The notes: generated by a model not told the origin, from the letters alone. Shown: positions 20,633-29,932, counted from the stretch's first letter. The stretch is DNA of 64,000 bases from JANOBD01 sp031411495 (GCA_031411495.1 JANOBD010000182.1:1-64000); one strand, 5' to 3'. Made by a program: numbers and translations.

Positions 20633-21553
20633 ATGAGTCTCCACCTCACCAACCCTTTCTCCGGACTCGAAGCGATCGTGGCCGAGAACTACCCGCTCAA
20701 GCGGCACGCGTGGTATCGCATCGGCGGACCCGCGCGGTATTTCATCCGCCCGCGTTCGCGCGAAGAGCTCGCCGAGGCGATCGCCCGCTGTACCGAAAAC
20801 GACATCCCGGTCTACCTGCTGGGTTTGGGAGCCAATCTGCTCATTCGCGACGAAGGGATCGATGGAGCGGTCTTCCGGCTCGACGAGCCTGCGTTCGAAT
20901 CGATTCACTGCAACGGCGAACTCGTGGAAGTCGGGGCGGGCGTCGACCTGCAGAAGCTGATCGTGCAGACCGTCCGGCAAGGTCTTGCCGGGCTGGAGAC
21001 GCTTGCCGGTATTCCCGCGACGATCGGCGGCGCGATCCGCATGAACGCCGGCGGGAAGTACGGCGACATCGGCGCGGTCGTCGAGTCCGTGACGACGATG
21101 GACTTCAACGGCATCGTCACCCGCCGGGAGAAGGAAGAAATCGTCTTCAACTATCGATGCAGCAACCTGGCCGACCCGATCATCCTTGCCGCACAATTGA
21201 AGCTCGAATCCGAAGGTTCCGACGAGCTGGTCAAACGCTGCAAAGAAATCTGGATGTACAAGCGCAACACGCAGCCGCTGAACACGCGGAACTCCGGCTG
21301 CATCTTCAAAAACCCCGGCAACGGTGTGAGCGCTGGGGCACTCATAGATCAGGCTGGCCTGAAGGGAATGCGGATCGGCCAGGCCGAGGTGAGCGTCAAA
21401 CACGCGAACTTCATCATCGCCCACCCAGATTGCCCGAGCGAGGACGTTCTGAAGCTGATCAAGACGATCCAGGAGCGGGTTTTTGAAAAGGATCAGGTCA
21501 CGCTGGAGCCGGAGGTTAAAATCTGGCCTGTAGCGGATTCTGGTCAAAAATAG
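20633..21553 (+). CDS. murB: UDP-N-acetylenolpyruvoylglucosamine reductase
   Basis: 306 residues, FAD-dependent reduction of UDP-GlcNAc-enolpyruvate to UDP-MurNAc. FAD-binding features are GLGANLLIRDEGIDGAV and AGIPATIGGAIRMNAGG; the substrate-reducing domain carries NSGCIFKNP. The lack of the extra Tyr loop and the length suggest the type II form. The residue normally Ser as proton donor in this motif is Cys223 here. Forms a murC-murB pair, with AAAGG before the ATG. Confidence 0.95.
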   Translation: MSLHLTNPFSGLEAIVAENYPLKRHAWYRIGGPARYFIRPRSREELAEAIARCTENDIPVYLLGLGANLLIRDEGIDGAVFRLDEPAFESIHCNGELVEVGAGVDLQKLIVQTVRQGLAGLETLAGIPATIGGAIRMNAGGKYGDIGAVVESVTTMDFNGIVTRREKEEIVFNYRCSNLADPIILAAQLKLESEGSDELVKRCKEIWMYKRNTQPLNTRNSGCIFKNPGNGVSAGALIDQAGLKGMRIGQAEVSVKHANFIIAHPDCPSEDVLKLIKTIQERVFEKDQVTLEPEVKIWPVADSGQK

Positions 21554-21657
21554 CGTTGCAAAATTCGACTCTTTCAGGTGTTATATAAGTATAAGGCGTG
21601 GCGTTCTGAAAACTATCTCTGAGCGGCTGCGCCTGCATTTCATTCGGAGGAGAGTTC

Positions 21658-23490
21658 ATGTCTAGAAAAATGTCGTCTCGGATCGTCTTGGGTCTGGCCA
21701 TCTCGTCAACGGTTGCGGGATCGGCCTTGGCGCAGACGTTTAAGGTCAGTATTGGCGTGCGGGAGACCGGTTCGACCGCCGCGATCGGCGCCCCAAGCAC
21801 ACCGAATACCGGAGCCATCGAATGGGTGAACAAGGACGGCCAGACGCTTACCGCCGATGGTCAATGGCATCAGTTCATCTGGAACTTCGGCACCGATCCG
21901 GTGGCGAGCTTTACCGGCGATGGCTTGCTCACCGGCACACGCGGCGCCTTTGAACACCTCAGGATCCTCAACGACCAGGGCGTTACCGACCAGGTGACGC
22001 TTCTTTCGGATGATCTTGTCAACACCGTCGGCGGCACCGACACCGTCATCACCGACTTCGAGAGCATTGCCGACGGCACACTCGCCCTGTTCCAAAACGC
22101 CAACTTCTCGGGCTCGACCAGTACAAATGTCGTCGCCGGCGGGACGAGCAAAGTCATCAGCACCGCCGCGCACGGCGGCGTGAAGAGCTCAGAACTCAAG
22201 TTCCAATTCGTCGACAACACCCCCACGCGCTGGATCCGTTTCGCCACCTCTGCCAACAGCGCCAACCCCGTCGCCAATCCCACGATCGACTTCACCGCAG
22301 GGAACAAGCTCTCCATCTGGCTCAACGCCTCGGTGCCGGTCGTGGTCGTCGGATGGAACAGCGATTCGGATGGCGACTGGTCTGACGCGTCGAAATGGGC
22401 AGGCCCAGGCGCGGTTCCGAACACGACGAGCGAGATCGCCCGTCTGCTCCCCACGACGGCGCCGCGAACGATCAATGTCGATCAGGATTTCACGATCAAC
22501 GGCATCAACATCAACTCGCCAAACGCTTACACGATCTCCGGCATCGGGAAGCTCACCTTGAACTCCCCTGCCCAGTCGGGCATCGATGGCACGCTCGTCG
22601 TTCAGGCGGGCAACCATGTGATCACCGCGCCGATGGCGACCAAGGTCCGCCTCGCTGCCAGCATCCCGACCGGCACTTCGCTCAAGACGCCTGGCATTCT
22701 GGCTGAAAGCGCCATTGGTGAGGACCTTCATGACACGCTCGACATGGTGAAGACCGGCGGCGGCGTGTTCGAAACCGGTAACCTGCGTTTCGACATTGCC
22801 ACCATCAGCGGCGGCACCGTCAAGATCACTGCCAGCGGCACCGACGCCGGCACCAGCGAAGTCAATTCGCTCGTGTTTGCAGGCGGCGCGACCCCGACGA
22901 CGAAGCTCGACCTGACCAACAACGCGCTCATCGTCGACTGGGAATCGACCGCCGACCCGGTCCGCCCGGACGCGCTGGCTTCGACCCGCAGCCAGATCAT
23001 CAGCGGCTTCAGTGGCGGTACCTGGCTGGGCAATGGCATCACCAGTTCCGCCGCGGCGGCCAATTCCGCCTACGCCCTGGGCTATGGCGATGCCGCAGGA
23101 CTGGCGATCACCACCTTCGTCGGCCGCCCGGTCGACAACGAAGCAACCCTCGTGCTCTACACCCGCAAGGGCGACCACGACCTCGACCGCGACGTCGACT
23201 TCGACGACCTGCTCAACCTCGCCCAGAACTACAATCCCGCGTACGACCCGATCGCCAACGGACCCCGACTCTGGACCAGCGGCGACTACAACTACGACGG
23301 CATCGTCAACTTCGACGATCTCCTGGCGCTGGCTCAGAACTATGGAGCCACGTCACTCACGGGCGAACAGATGAGTGCTCTGGGCGCGTCTTTCGCCTCC
23401 GACTGGAACCTGGCTCGCTCCCTCGTTCCCGAGCCGACGTCGCTCGCGCTTGTGGGCGGCCTGGCGATGATCGCCCGACGTCGCCGCTGA
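21658..23490 (+). CDS. Secreted protein with dockerin-type motifs and PEP-CTERM-like tail
   Basis: 610 residues. Signal peptide (IVLGLAISSTVAGSALAQ). The body is a beta-rich, Gly/Thr/Asn-rich region with a passenger-like stretch (WNSDSDGDWSDASKWAG) typical of autotransporter-like planctomycete surface proteins. Near the end are two calcium-loop-like units, GDHDLDRDVDFDDLLNLAQ and GDYNYDGIVNFDDLLALAQ. It closes with VPEPTSLALVGGLAMIA and a basic cluster, a PEP-CTERM-like sorting signal. GGAGGAGAG precedes the ATG, suggesting strong translation. Related in layout to 56415-58109. Exact role unknown. Confidence 0.85.
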   Translation: MSRKMSSRIVLGLAISSTVAGSALAQTFKVSIGVRETGSTAAIGAPSTPNTGAIEWVNKDGQTLTADGQWHQFIWNFGTDPVASFTGDGLLTGTRGAFEHLRILNDQGVTDQVTLLSDDLVNTVGGTDTVITDFESIADGTLALFQNANFSGSTSTNVVAGGTSKVISTAAHGGVKSSELKFQFVDNTPTRWIRFATSANSANPVANPTIDFTAGNKLSIWLNASVPVVVVGWNSDSDGDWSDASKWAGPGAVPNTTSEIARLLPTTAPRTINVDQDFTINGININSPNAYTISGIGKLTLNSPAQSGIDGTLVVQAGNHVITAPMATKVRLAASIPTGTSLKTPGILAESAIGEDLHDTLDMVKTGGGVFETGNLRFDIATISGGTVKITASGTDAGTSEVNSLVFAGGATPTTKLDLTNNALIVDWESTADPVRPDALASTRSQIISGFSGGTWLGNGITSSAAAANSAYALGYGDAAGLAITTFVGRPVDNEATLVLYTRKGDHDLDRDVDFDDLLNLAQNYNPAYDPIANGPRLWTSGDYNYDGIVNFDDLLALAQNYGATSLTGEQMSALGASFASDWNLARSLVPEPTSLALVGGLAMIARRRR

Positions 23491-23561
23491 CCTTCAGGCC
23501 ATCGACCCGTGCGACCCGAGCGTCGCACGCGATGGCCCGCTGATTGTGTTCCCTCCGCCGG

Positions 23562-23595
23562 ACGCGCTTCGAGGCTAGCCCCTTGAAGCGCGTTC
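23562..23595. terminator. Hairpin between convergent genes
   Basis: ACGCGCTTC (23562-23570) pairs with GAAGCGCGT at 23585-23593 with partial pairing inside, followed on the plus strand by TCGTGTTTT. Placed between the dockerin-type gene and the convergent SGNH-like gene. Confidence 0.55.
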
Positions 23596-23600
23596 GTGTT

Positions 23601-24500
23601 TTACTTCGGCTGGGCCACCGAATTTCCACAGACGTCGGACACGCACGCCTGGATTGTCGCCACGATGTTCGGCGCGAGCGTGCCGTACCCCTCCGTGCCC
23701 AGGCCCGTCACGTCGGCGTCGAACATCGTCGCGTAAAACGTCAGACCTACGAGGTACTTGCCGGTGTCATTGAGGTGGACATTGTCGAGGTAGATGTCGT
23801 TGATGGAGGTGATCGACGACACGTCGCCGCGTTTGATCGCGTCATCGAACTTCGCCAGCACGTCGCCAACAGGAACGACCCGCACCTTCTGCTTCAATTT
23901 GCCGTCGTACGCGGCGTTCAGCTTCTCGACGAGCTTGTCGTAGAAGTCGTGCGTCTCGTAGCTTCCATCCCATTTGCCGGTGTAGGTTCGATTCCATTTC
24001 GCTGCATAATCGATCGGCAGGCACTTGTCGGTGCCGTCGTATCTAGGCTTGCCGATGATCTCGCGCTTCGGCCATCGCTGGTAGATGAAGATCTGCACGT
24101 CGGGACTTTTCTTGAGCGCGACGTCGATGAATCGCGAGCACGATTCGAACTCGCTTTCGCGATCGCCTTCCAGCAATCGATCGAACGGCTGGAGCGTGAC
24201 CACGTCCCACTCGAAGCTCTCCAAAGCGTGAATGCTCGCGCCGTAGGGCTGTTGAGTGAAGCCTTTCTCCTGGTTGTCCCAGAGGCCGAAGAGCGGTGTG
24301 CCCGGCATCATGTGCCGGCCAAAGAGGTAGGTGTCACCGCGCGTTGCCGCGAGCCTTTTGAGCGACTCATAGCGGATGGAGTCGGTCACGCTGTTGCCGA
24401 TGTGATAGACCCGCAGCGTCTTTCCCGCGGGCGCGGTTGCCGGCGCGCCGCAACAGAGCAGCAGAAGCAGTGACGGCAGAATGCATCGCTTCAAAACCAT
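23601..24500 (-). CDS. Secreted SGNH/GDSL-like hydrolase
   Basis: 299 residues. A signal sequence (LPSLLLLLCCGAPATAPA) with Cys at the C-region could also be a lipoprotein signal. Block I is IGNSVTDSI with Ser as nucleophile; the C-terminal block reads DNVHLNDTGKYLVG, giving the D-x-x-H pair. These fit SGNH hydrolases that de-esterify sugars or lipids; substrate unknown. Starts 3 bp after the stop of the small membrane protein gene upstream, so the two are one operon. Confidence 0.75.
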   Translation of the reverse strand: MVLKRCILPSLLLLLCCGAPATAPAGKTLRVYHIGNSVTDSIRYESLKRLAATRGDTYLFGRHMMPGTPLFGLWDNQEKGFTQQPYGASIHALESFEWDVVTLQPFDRLLEGDRESEFESCSRFIDVALKKSPDVQIFIYQRWPKREIIGKPRYDGTDKCLPIDYAAKWNRTYTGKWDGSYETHDFYDKLVEKLNAAYDGKLKQKVRVVPVGDVLAKFDDAIKRGDVSSITSINDIYLDNVHLNDTGKYLVGLTFYATMFDADVTGLGTEGYGTLAPNIVATIQACVSDVCGNSVAQPK

Positions 24501-24503
24501 GGT

Positions 24504-24863
24504 CTACTCCGGTCGATGAACCGCCAGCAAGGTCAGTGCGAAGAGGACGGGAAATGCGCTGATGACAATCGCGTATTCGACAAACTTCCGGCCCTTGCGT
24601 TCGTGTCGACGTCCCACCTCTTCGGCGATCACGATCGCGATGATCACGAAGATGAACTTGTACACGACCATCCCTGGAACGCCCCAACGGTAGATGATCT
24701 TCGCCGCCAGCGGATTGGCTTCGAGCCCGCCGAGCTGAAGCACGACGCTGGTCATCAGGATATCAAGGCTGGCCACCAACACGAGCCACGTGTAGTGGTT
24801 CGGGTAGCGCACGTGCTTCCTTCCCGGGGCATTGTCATTGGTTCCGGAACCGTCTGGCATCAT
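24504..24863 (-). CDS. Small membrane protein, DUF5658-like
   Basis: 119 residues with three hydrophobic segments (TWLVLVASLDILMTSVVL; VVYKFIFVIIAIVIAE; YAIVISAFPVLFALTLLAV). The D near the first helix followed by GGLEANPLA resembles the DUF5658 pattern (D...E-x-NP), assigned from memory and tentative. Function unknown. The ATG at 24863 is preferred over a GTG two codons earlier. Co-transcribed with the SGNH-like gene. Confidence 0.6.
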   Translation of the reverse strand: MMPDGSGTNDNAPGRKHVRYPNHYTWLVLVASLDILMTSVVLQLGGLEANPLAAKIIYRWGVPGMVVYKFIFVIIAIVIAEEVGRRHERKGRKFVEYAIVISAFPVLFALTLLAVHRPE

Positions 24864-25021
24864 GGACACGCATCATCGCGCGACGCAGGGCAAAGGCAAC
24901 CGGCGCGTCCTCTGGAGGTTCTCGGACCTTCACCTCGACTCATGGTTGTCGACCGATTGTTCCGATAAGGGATGAATCCGCTCCCCGTGAGTCGGGATTG
25001 AGGTTCCAAGGAAGGAAACGC

Positions 25022-26665
25022 ATGTTGAGTCTGCTGGATCGACTGGACCGGGTTCGCCGCAACGAATCCGAGCCCGATGCCGAGTTGCGCATCGCCCAAC
25101 ATTCCATCAATTCCGCCGAGCGGTTTCTTTCCCACTCCGCGTTGGCGATCGCGTCGCTGCAGGCGGCGCGCGACCACCTCATTGACGCGTTGCGGGCCAT
25201 CGACCACGCCGATCCGCAGGTGCTCCTGACATTCGTTGAAGTTTCCGGCCTGCTCCGCCAGTCCAGCGGCATTCCATTGGCAGTCGTCAAGTTTGCGATG
25301 GCGATGATCGAGCGTAAGCAGTGGACGACGGCGTTCGAAGCCATCGGCCAGGCCGTACTGTTCGACGCCGCAAACCAGGGCGAACTGACCCATGACGAAT
25401 CCGCCTGGGCGAACATCTCAAGCGCTTTCGACGTGGCATCCCGCACGCTGGGTCGAAGTGTTCACGCCGGCCGACACGGCGGCGGGCCGCTTCGCGTCGG
25501 GTTCCTTACAAGCCAGCTCAAGGACAACTCACCCACCGAGCAGTTCCTCGCCGGCTGGGTCCGCCACGCAAATGCCGATCTCGCGTCGCTACGCGTCTAT
25601 GTGACCGAAAGTGCGGCCAAGCCGCTCCGCCACGGACTGAAACTCGCCGCCGCCGTTGATGGGAGTGCCCGCACCGGTGCGCGGATCATCGGCGAGCTCA
25701 AGGCTCGTCGAATCGAACCGTGGCTTTCACCTTCGGATGCTGAGGCCATCCAGACTTCGCGGATGTTGACCGAGCGGATCGTCCGCGACCAGATCGAGTT
25801 GCTTCTCGTGGATTCCACGCTCGCCGATGCAGCGGTCGGCATTACCGTTGCAGGCAGGCCCGCGGCTCAGCAGATCGCGATCCGGCGTGGTGCCCCCGTG
25901 CCCATCAGCGGAATCGACGAAGTGATCGATGTAAGTTCGCACCTGATCTCGACGGATTCTCAGCTGCTGCAGGAGCGAGGCATCCGCTCCAGGCCCATCT
26001 TTCAGGGAATCGACGTGAGTACCTCGTCCGCTGCCCCACGCCGTGATTACGGCTTGAGCGATTCGGCGATCGTCATGATGAGCTGCTGCGACGATCCAGA
26101 ACGGCAGATGACCTCTCCGTTCGTGAAGATGGTCGCGCGATTGCTGGCGGAAAACCCCAGGGCCGTCTACCTGCTTGCCGGCGAGGGTGATCTCGCGGGC
26201 ACCAAGAGCATTTTTGAAAGTGCGGGCGTTGCCAAGCGCGTCGGCTATGCGAGCCAGTTGAAAGACGCCGCCGCGTTTGTCGGGATGGCGGACGTATACC
26301 TCGCGGAGTTTCCTTCGAGCAGTCGCGGCGGCGTTCTCACGGCCATGTCGACCGGGAAACCGGTGATGATCCTCGCCGGCGAATACGACCAGCCGAGCAA
26401 CGCACGCTTCGTTGGATCGCCCTATGCAGTCGTCGGCAGCCCGGCAACGCTCCTCGACCGCTGCAGTGCGATGCTGCGCGACTCGCAGCTGCGCACGAGT
26501 GTCGGCACCAGTCTGCAGCGCCGCGCGAAAGAGAAGTTCAGCATTCAGACAACGATCGACGAGTTCATGCGCATTGCCGTGCAAGTGCTTTCGCAACGTG
26601 CGAAGGACGTGGAGTCGGCGGCACTTCATCCGAATACCGGCGCTTCGCTGAAACTCGTTGCGTAA
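25022..26665 (+). CDS. Glycosyltransferase of GT-B fold, OGT/SPY-like
   Basis: 547 residues, soluble. The N-terminal 150 residues are helical (SAERFLSHSALAIASLQAARD). The C-terminal part resembles the catalytic region of bacterial O-GlcNAc-transferase-like enzymes: PLRVGFLTSQLKDNSPTEQF at its start, YLLAGEGDL and AGVAKRVGYASQLKDAAAF in the second Rossmann half, then ADVYLAEFPSSSRGGVLTAM and STGKPVMILAGEYD at the nucleotide-sugar site. AAGGAAGG lies just before the chosen ATG at 25022. Donor and acceptor are unknown. A hairpin follows the stop. Confidence 0.75.
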   Translation: MLSLLDRLDRVRRNESEPDAELRIAQHSINSAERFLSHSALAIASLQAARDHLIDALRAIDHADPQVLLTFVEVSGLLRQSSGIPLAVVKFAMAMIERKQWTTAFEAIGQAVLFDAANQGELTHDESAWANISSAFDVASRTLGRSVHAGRHGGGPLRVGFLTSQLKDNSPTEQFLAGWVRHANADLASLRVYVTESAAKPLRHGLKLAAAVDGSARTGARIIGELKARRIEPWLSPSDAEAIQTSRMLTERIVRDQIELLLVDSTLADAAVGITVAGRPAAQQIAIRRGAPVPISGIDEVIDVSSHLISTDSQLLQERGIRSRPIFQGIDVSTSSAAPRRDYGLSDSAIVMMSCCDDPERQMTSPFVKMVARLLAENPRAVYLLAGEGDLAGTKSIFESAGVAKRVGYASQLKDAAAFVGMADVYLAEFPSSSRGGVLTAMSTGKPVMILAGEYDQPSNARFVGSPYAVVGSPATLLDRCSAMLRDSQLRTSVGTSLQRRAKEKFSIQTTIDEFMRIAVQVLSQRAKDVESAALHPNTGASLKLVA

Positions 26666-26703
26666 CGCGGTCGTGGAAGCTCGCATGCCCCGAAGAAAAA
26701 GCA

Positions 26704-26734
26704 CACCCCGCCTGGCACGCGCCAGACCGGGGTG
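26704..26734 (+). terminator. Terminator-like hairpin after the glycosyltransferase gene
   Basis: CACCCCGCCTGGC (26704-26716) pairs with GCCAGACCGGGGTG (26721-26734), 12 of 13 pairs with one extra base, and an ACGC loop. No long U-tract follows. Confidence 0.5.
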
Positions 26735-26897
26735 GCTGGGTGTCTGTAAAACGGATGCGGAGCCGGCCCGTCGTGCGGCCGCGTCATGCCGAAGCCGCGG
26801 AACATCGACGTCCGCACACGACGCAACGGCTCAACCTGATAACAGCAATTGACTGGAGGCTATTCGAAGGATTTTCGAAGATTCGCGGTCGGATCTC

Positions 26898-27665
26898 TCA
26901 AGGCAGGCAGGCGCCGTGGGTCGAGAGCGCGGAGACCGGCTGCGTGCTCGGCGATTCCAGCAGTTTCGTGCCGTCGAGCAGTGCCTTGTAGGTCGACCCG
27001 GGGATTTTCGAGTCGCCCATCACGCACACTAGGTAGCCGCCACGATCCCCACCGACCAGCCTGACATGCTCCTGGACTTGGTTGTAGGCCGGCACGGCGT
27101 AACCGTCCTTCACCGCAGAGGTAACCAACGTGACGGGCGTGCCGTCGATGAAGTAGCGCACCGCATAGCACATCTGTCCATCGACCGCATCGACGCGTGC
27201 GTCGCGGAAGGTCGCACCACTTGCCGTCAGCACCGCAACGGGCATCGACGCCGGAAGTGACTGTTGGAAAGTGCCAAGATCGGCAAACAGCTTCGCGTCA
27301 TCCGGCGTCTTTCGATGCACGTCGACGAGCGACGCGATCACCGCCTTGATCGGATCAAACCGAACTTTGGCCGGGAAGAACTCGCGCAGTTCGTAGCTGA
27401 TCAGCGCGGCGCCCGAAATGAGCATGGCAACGGCGGCGGCAAGTCCCCAGACGCGGGGCAGGCCGAACACGCGTCCCCCGTCCCGCGGCGGCCAGGCGGG
27501 TCGCTTCGGACGCGCGGCGTCGGTCAGCGGCAAAACGGGGGCGGAAGCGCGCAGCAACCCGGCGACCCGCGCGCGCAGCTCCGGCGAAGCGTTTCCGACC
27601 TCGGTCGTCTGCTTGATCGCCGCGGCAAGGCCGGGATCCTCAAAACTGTCAGGTGTTTCTGCCAT
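26898..27665 (-). CDS. Single-pass membrane protein, putative anti-sigma factor
   Basis: 255 residues: an N-terminal soluble part (about 1-70), one membrane helix (VWGLAAAVAMLISGAALISYE, about 72-92) and an outer domain (LPASMPVAVLTASGATFRDA, MCYAVRYFIDGTPVTLVTSA). This topology and its place 44 bp downstream of an ECF sigma gene on the same strand suggest an anti-sigma factor. No zinc HxxxCxxC motif is present. I do not recognise a named family for the C-terminal domain, so the role is inferred from context. Confidence 0.6.
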   Translation of the reverse strand: MAETPDSFEDPGLAAAIKQTTEVGNASPELRARVAGLLRASAPVLPLTDAARPKRPAWPPRDGGRVFGLPRVWGLAAAVAMLISGAALISYELREFFPAKVRFDPIKAVIASLVDVHRKTPDDAKLFADLGTFQQSLPASMPVAVLTASGATFRDARVDAVDGQMCYAVRYFIDGTPVTLVTSAVKDGYAVPAYNQVQEHVRLVGGDRGGYLVCVMGDSKIPGSTYKALLDGTKLLESPSTQPVSALSTHGACLP

Positions 27666-27709
27666 TCTGAATCTTATTCCAATCGCAATCTCAACTTACT
27701 AACAATCGG

Positions 27710-28267
27710 CTATTCCATTTCGGCTTTTCCGCGAATTCCCCGCTCCGACGCCAGCGATGCCAGTCGTAACTTCAATAATGAGCGGGCTCTATGAAGTCGG
27801 CTCATCACCGTTCCGATCGGCACCCCCATCACCTCGGCGATCTGATGATATTTAAGTTCTTCGATCGCCCATAATAGCAGCGTCGATCGAAGCAACTCCG
27901 GAAGCTGAGAGATCGCGGTCGCCAGGCGACTATCAACCTGATTCCAGTCGACGTGGATACCATCCGGCACTTCCGGGCCCGCCTCACTGGCGGCCAGGCT
28001 CTGCAGTTCGTCTTCCGGCTGGTGTTCGCGCGACAGCTTGGCGACGCGATTCAGAAAGACATTTCTCAGGATTCGCAGCAGCCAGGCTCGCGTCCCGAAC
28101 TCGTGAAGCGTGAATCGCTCCCAATTGGCGATGGCACGCGTGTAGGTCTCCTGAACCAGATCGTCGGCCTCGGAATGGTCACGGGCGAACGACCGCGCGA
28201 CACGCGTCACACTGTCGATTTCCGCCAGCACCAGCTCCGAAAACTCGTCGTACGAAAGGCTCGCCAT
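27710..28267 (-). CDS. RNA polymerase ECF-type sigma factor
   Basis: 185 residues. Sigma region 2: SEADDLVQETYTRAIANWERF and WLLRILRNVFLN, recognising the -10 element. Region 4: LPELLRSTLLLWAIEELKYH and IAEVMGVPIGTVMSRLHRAR, a helix-turn-helix for the -35 element. The ATG at 28267 gives a standard ECF length. The frame stays open to a TTG at 28399 that overlaps the stop of the upstream RsbW-like gene (TTGA), so a 44-residue longer form is possible. Followed by the putative anti-sigma gene. Confidence 0.92.
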   Translation of the reverse strand: MASLSYDEFSELVLAEIDSVTRVARSFARDHSEADDLVQETYTRAIANWERFTLHEFGTRAWLLRILRNVFLNRVAKLSREHQPEDELQSLAASEAGPEVPDGIHVDWNQVDSRLATAISQLPELLRSTLLLWAIEELKYHQIAEVMGVPIGTVMSRLHRARSLLKLRLASLASERGIRGKAEME

Positions 28268-28395
28268 CTGCTTTCTCTGTTCGATGGTGCGAACAACACT
28301 TTCATCGCCATCTGGTCCGCTGCGCATTCGGGCGCCAGGCCTGCCGAGAAAACGTCGGCCAGGCCGACACGTCCGGGTTTCGAGCGGTCCGGAGT

Positions 28396-28821
28396 TCAAC
28401 CGGCGCCTCGGCCGCCCTTCTTGACGAACACCATCTTCAGCTCGCGCCCGCGATCCCCATAAGAGACTTCGTCCATGTACGCTTCGATCAGCAGGAGCCC
28501 GCGGCCGCTCGATTTTTCTCGATTCGAACGCTTCGTAGGGTCGGGAACCTTTTTTCGGACGAATCCCTCGCCCTGGTCCTTGATCGAAAACTCCGCCCGC
28601 TTGTCGGTGACGACGGCATCGACGCTGACCGTCTTTTTCGGGTCCAGCTTGTTGCCATGTTTGATGGCGTTGATCAACGCCTCTTCGAGAGCCAGTTTGA
28701 TGGCGAATTGGGCTTCATCGTCGTAAGCGTGGGCCTGCACCATCTCCATGAGCTTGCCCTGAACTTCCCGCATGCTGGCGAAGTCCGAAGGCATCACGGA
28801 ATGGTAGGTCGAATCGGCCAT
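28396..28821 (-). CDS. RsbW/SpoIIAB-like anti-sigma factor serine kinase domain
   Basis: 141 residues, a stand-alone GHKL ATPase. N box EEALINAIKHGNK, G1 box IKDQGEGF, G2 box SSGRGLLLIEAYMDEVSYG. The family binds a sigma factor or a kinase partner and phosphorylates STAS antagonists. Lies between a STAS gene (22 bp upstream) and the ECF sigma gene. The ATG at 28821 is preferred over a GTG four codons earlier. The actual target is not shown by sequence. Confidence 0.88.
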   Translation of the reverse strand: MADSTYHSVMPSDFASMREVQGKLMEMVQAHAYDDEAQFAIKLALEEALINAIKHGNKLDPKKTVSVDAVVTDKRAEFSIKDQGEGFVRKKVPDPTKRSNREKSSGRGLLLIEAYMDEVSYGDRGRELKMVFVKKGGRGAG

Positions 28822-28842
28822 GCGACCGTGCACCGGTTCGAT

Positions 28843-29208
28843 TTAAGAATGCTGGAAGCTGGCGAGCGCTTCTTCCCGGGAACCGAGGATCTTGAACAGC
28901 TTGTCGAGTTTCGTGATGACAAACACCTCGCGGATACCCGGCTTGATGTTGGCCAGTCGCAGATTGCCGTTTTTCGCCTTCACCTTGCTGTTGATGTTGA
29001 TCAGCATTCCGAGCGCTGCCGAACTGAGATGGTCGACCGATGCGAAGTCGATCAAGATTTTCGGCGGATCGCGCTCTTCGACGAGCGCGAGGATCGCATC
29101 GCCGATCTCTTTGATATTCGCCTCGTCGAGAATCTTGTTGTGCGTGAACTCGACGATTCGAACGTCCTTGGCATCGGAGACGGAAACTGGAGGATTCGGA
29201 AGTGACAT
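28843..29208 (-). CDS. STAS domain anti-anti-sigma factor antagonist
   Basis: 121 residues, a single STAS domain of the RsbV/SpoIIAA type. The conserved phospho-acceptor region reads VDHLSSAALGMLI, with Ser62/Ser63 as candidate sites; LRLANIKPGIREVFVITKLD is the next typical strand-helix. Expected to bind the RsbW-like ATPase encoded next to it and release that protein's target when unphosphorylated. First gene of the four-gene regulatory cluster, with about 210 bp of upstream space for a promoter. Confidence 0.9.
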   Translation of the reverse strand: MSLPNPPVSVSDAKDVRIVEFTHNKILDEANIKEIGDAILALVEERDPPKILIDFASVDHLSSAALGMLININSKVKAKNGNLRLANIKPGIREVFVITKLDKLFKILGSREEALASFQHS

Positions 29209-29422
29209 CGTTGTGCCCTGATCTTAGTACGTTGCCGGAACCCGTGAGTCCCTGCACCAAACCGTTCGTGAGATCCGCGAATCGAACGAACCCTTGCAGC
29301 GTCCGCATGGTTACAACACTCGATCCATAAAGACGCTACGACGCACTGCCCCTCTCGTCAAGACGCGGCGAACGCACTGTCAGGCCGGGCTTCGCGTGCG
29401 ACGATTTCCCGTGACATTTCGG

Positions 29423-29932
29423 TCAGGGATTCTGCGAAACCACGACCTTTTCAAGGAGGATATAGTTTCGACCGCGGTATTCCGTCAGAGAGCCGCTAAC
29501 CCGGAAACGCAAGTCACCGCCGCCGCTCTCGATTGCGTCTTCCATGACCATCAGTTTGAGATTCGGCAGGACTTTCATCGGCGGATCCTGCATCGCAGCG
29601 CCGTCGGCATCGAAGTTGAACTCCCATCCGCCGTCGGCCGACCTTGCTAGCCGACCCATCCGATCGATCACGAACGTGCCTTCACGCTTTGTCGGCAACT
29701 GTGGAGCACCGGGGGCGACCGCGTTCGCGCCCGTCGTGTTGTCGGGTGCCCGGTTGGCGATTGGCTGGAGCGGCTTCTCCGCCACCGTCATGTCGCTGCC
29801 GAGCAGTCGATCGTAGGTGCTCTGGGTCGAAGGTCGCGTCGTCGGTTGCGTCATGGGAGCCGCATCCTGCGCGAGCGCGATCATGCCGAACGAGACCCAT
29901 GCAATCGCCGCAGGAACCATCCACTTGAGCAT
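29423..29932 (-). CDS. Secreted protein of unknown function
   Basis: 169 residues. Signal peptide WMVPAAIAWVSFGMIALAQ, then a Thr/Pro/Gln-rich low-complexity part and a compact C-terminal domain (EGTFVIDRMGRLARSADGGW, VLPNLKLMVMEDAIE, LTEYRGRNYILLEKVVV). The last stretch resembles the end of proteins with a YRGRNYLL pattern that I have seen in planctomycete hypothetical proteins, without known function. GAAGGAG before the ATG supports the start at 29932; the frame is open 18 codons further up. Confidence 0.65.
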   Translation of the reverse strand: MLKWMVPAAIAWVSFGMIALAQDAAPMTQPTTRPSTQSTYDRLLGSDMTVAEKPLQPIANRAPDNTTGANAVAPGAPQLPTKREGTFVIDRMGRLARSADGGWEFNFDADGAAMQDPPMKVLPNLKLMVMEDAIESGGGDLRFRVSGSLTEYRGRNYILLEKVVVSQNP

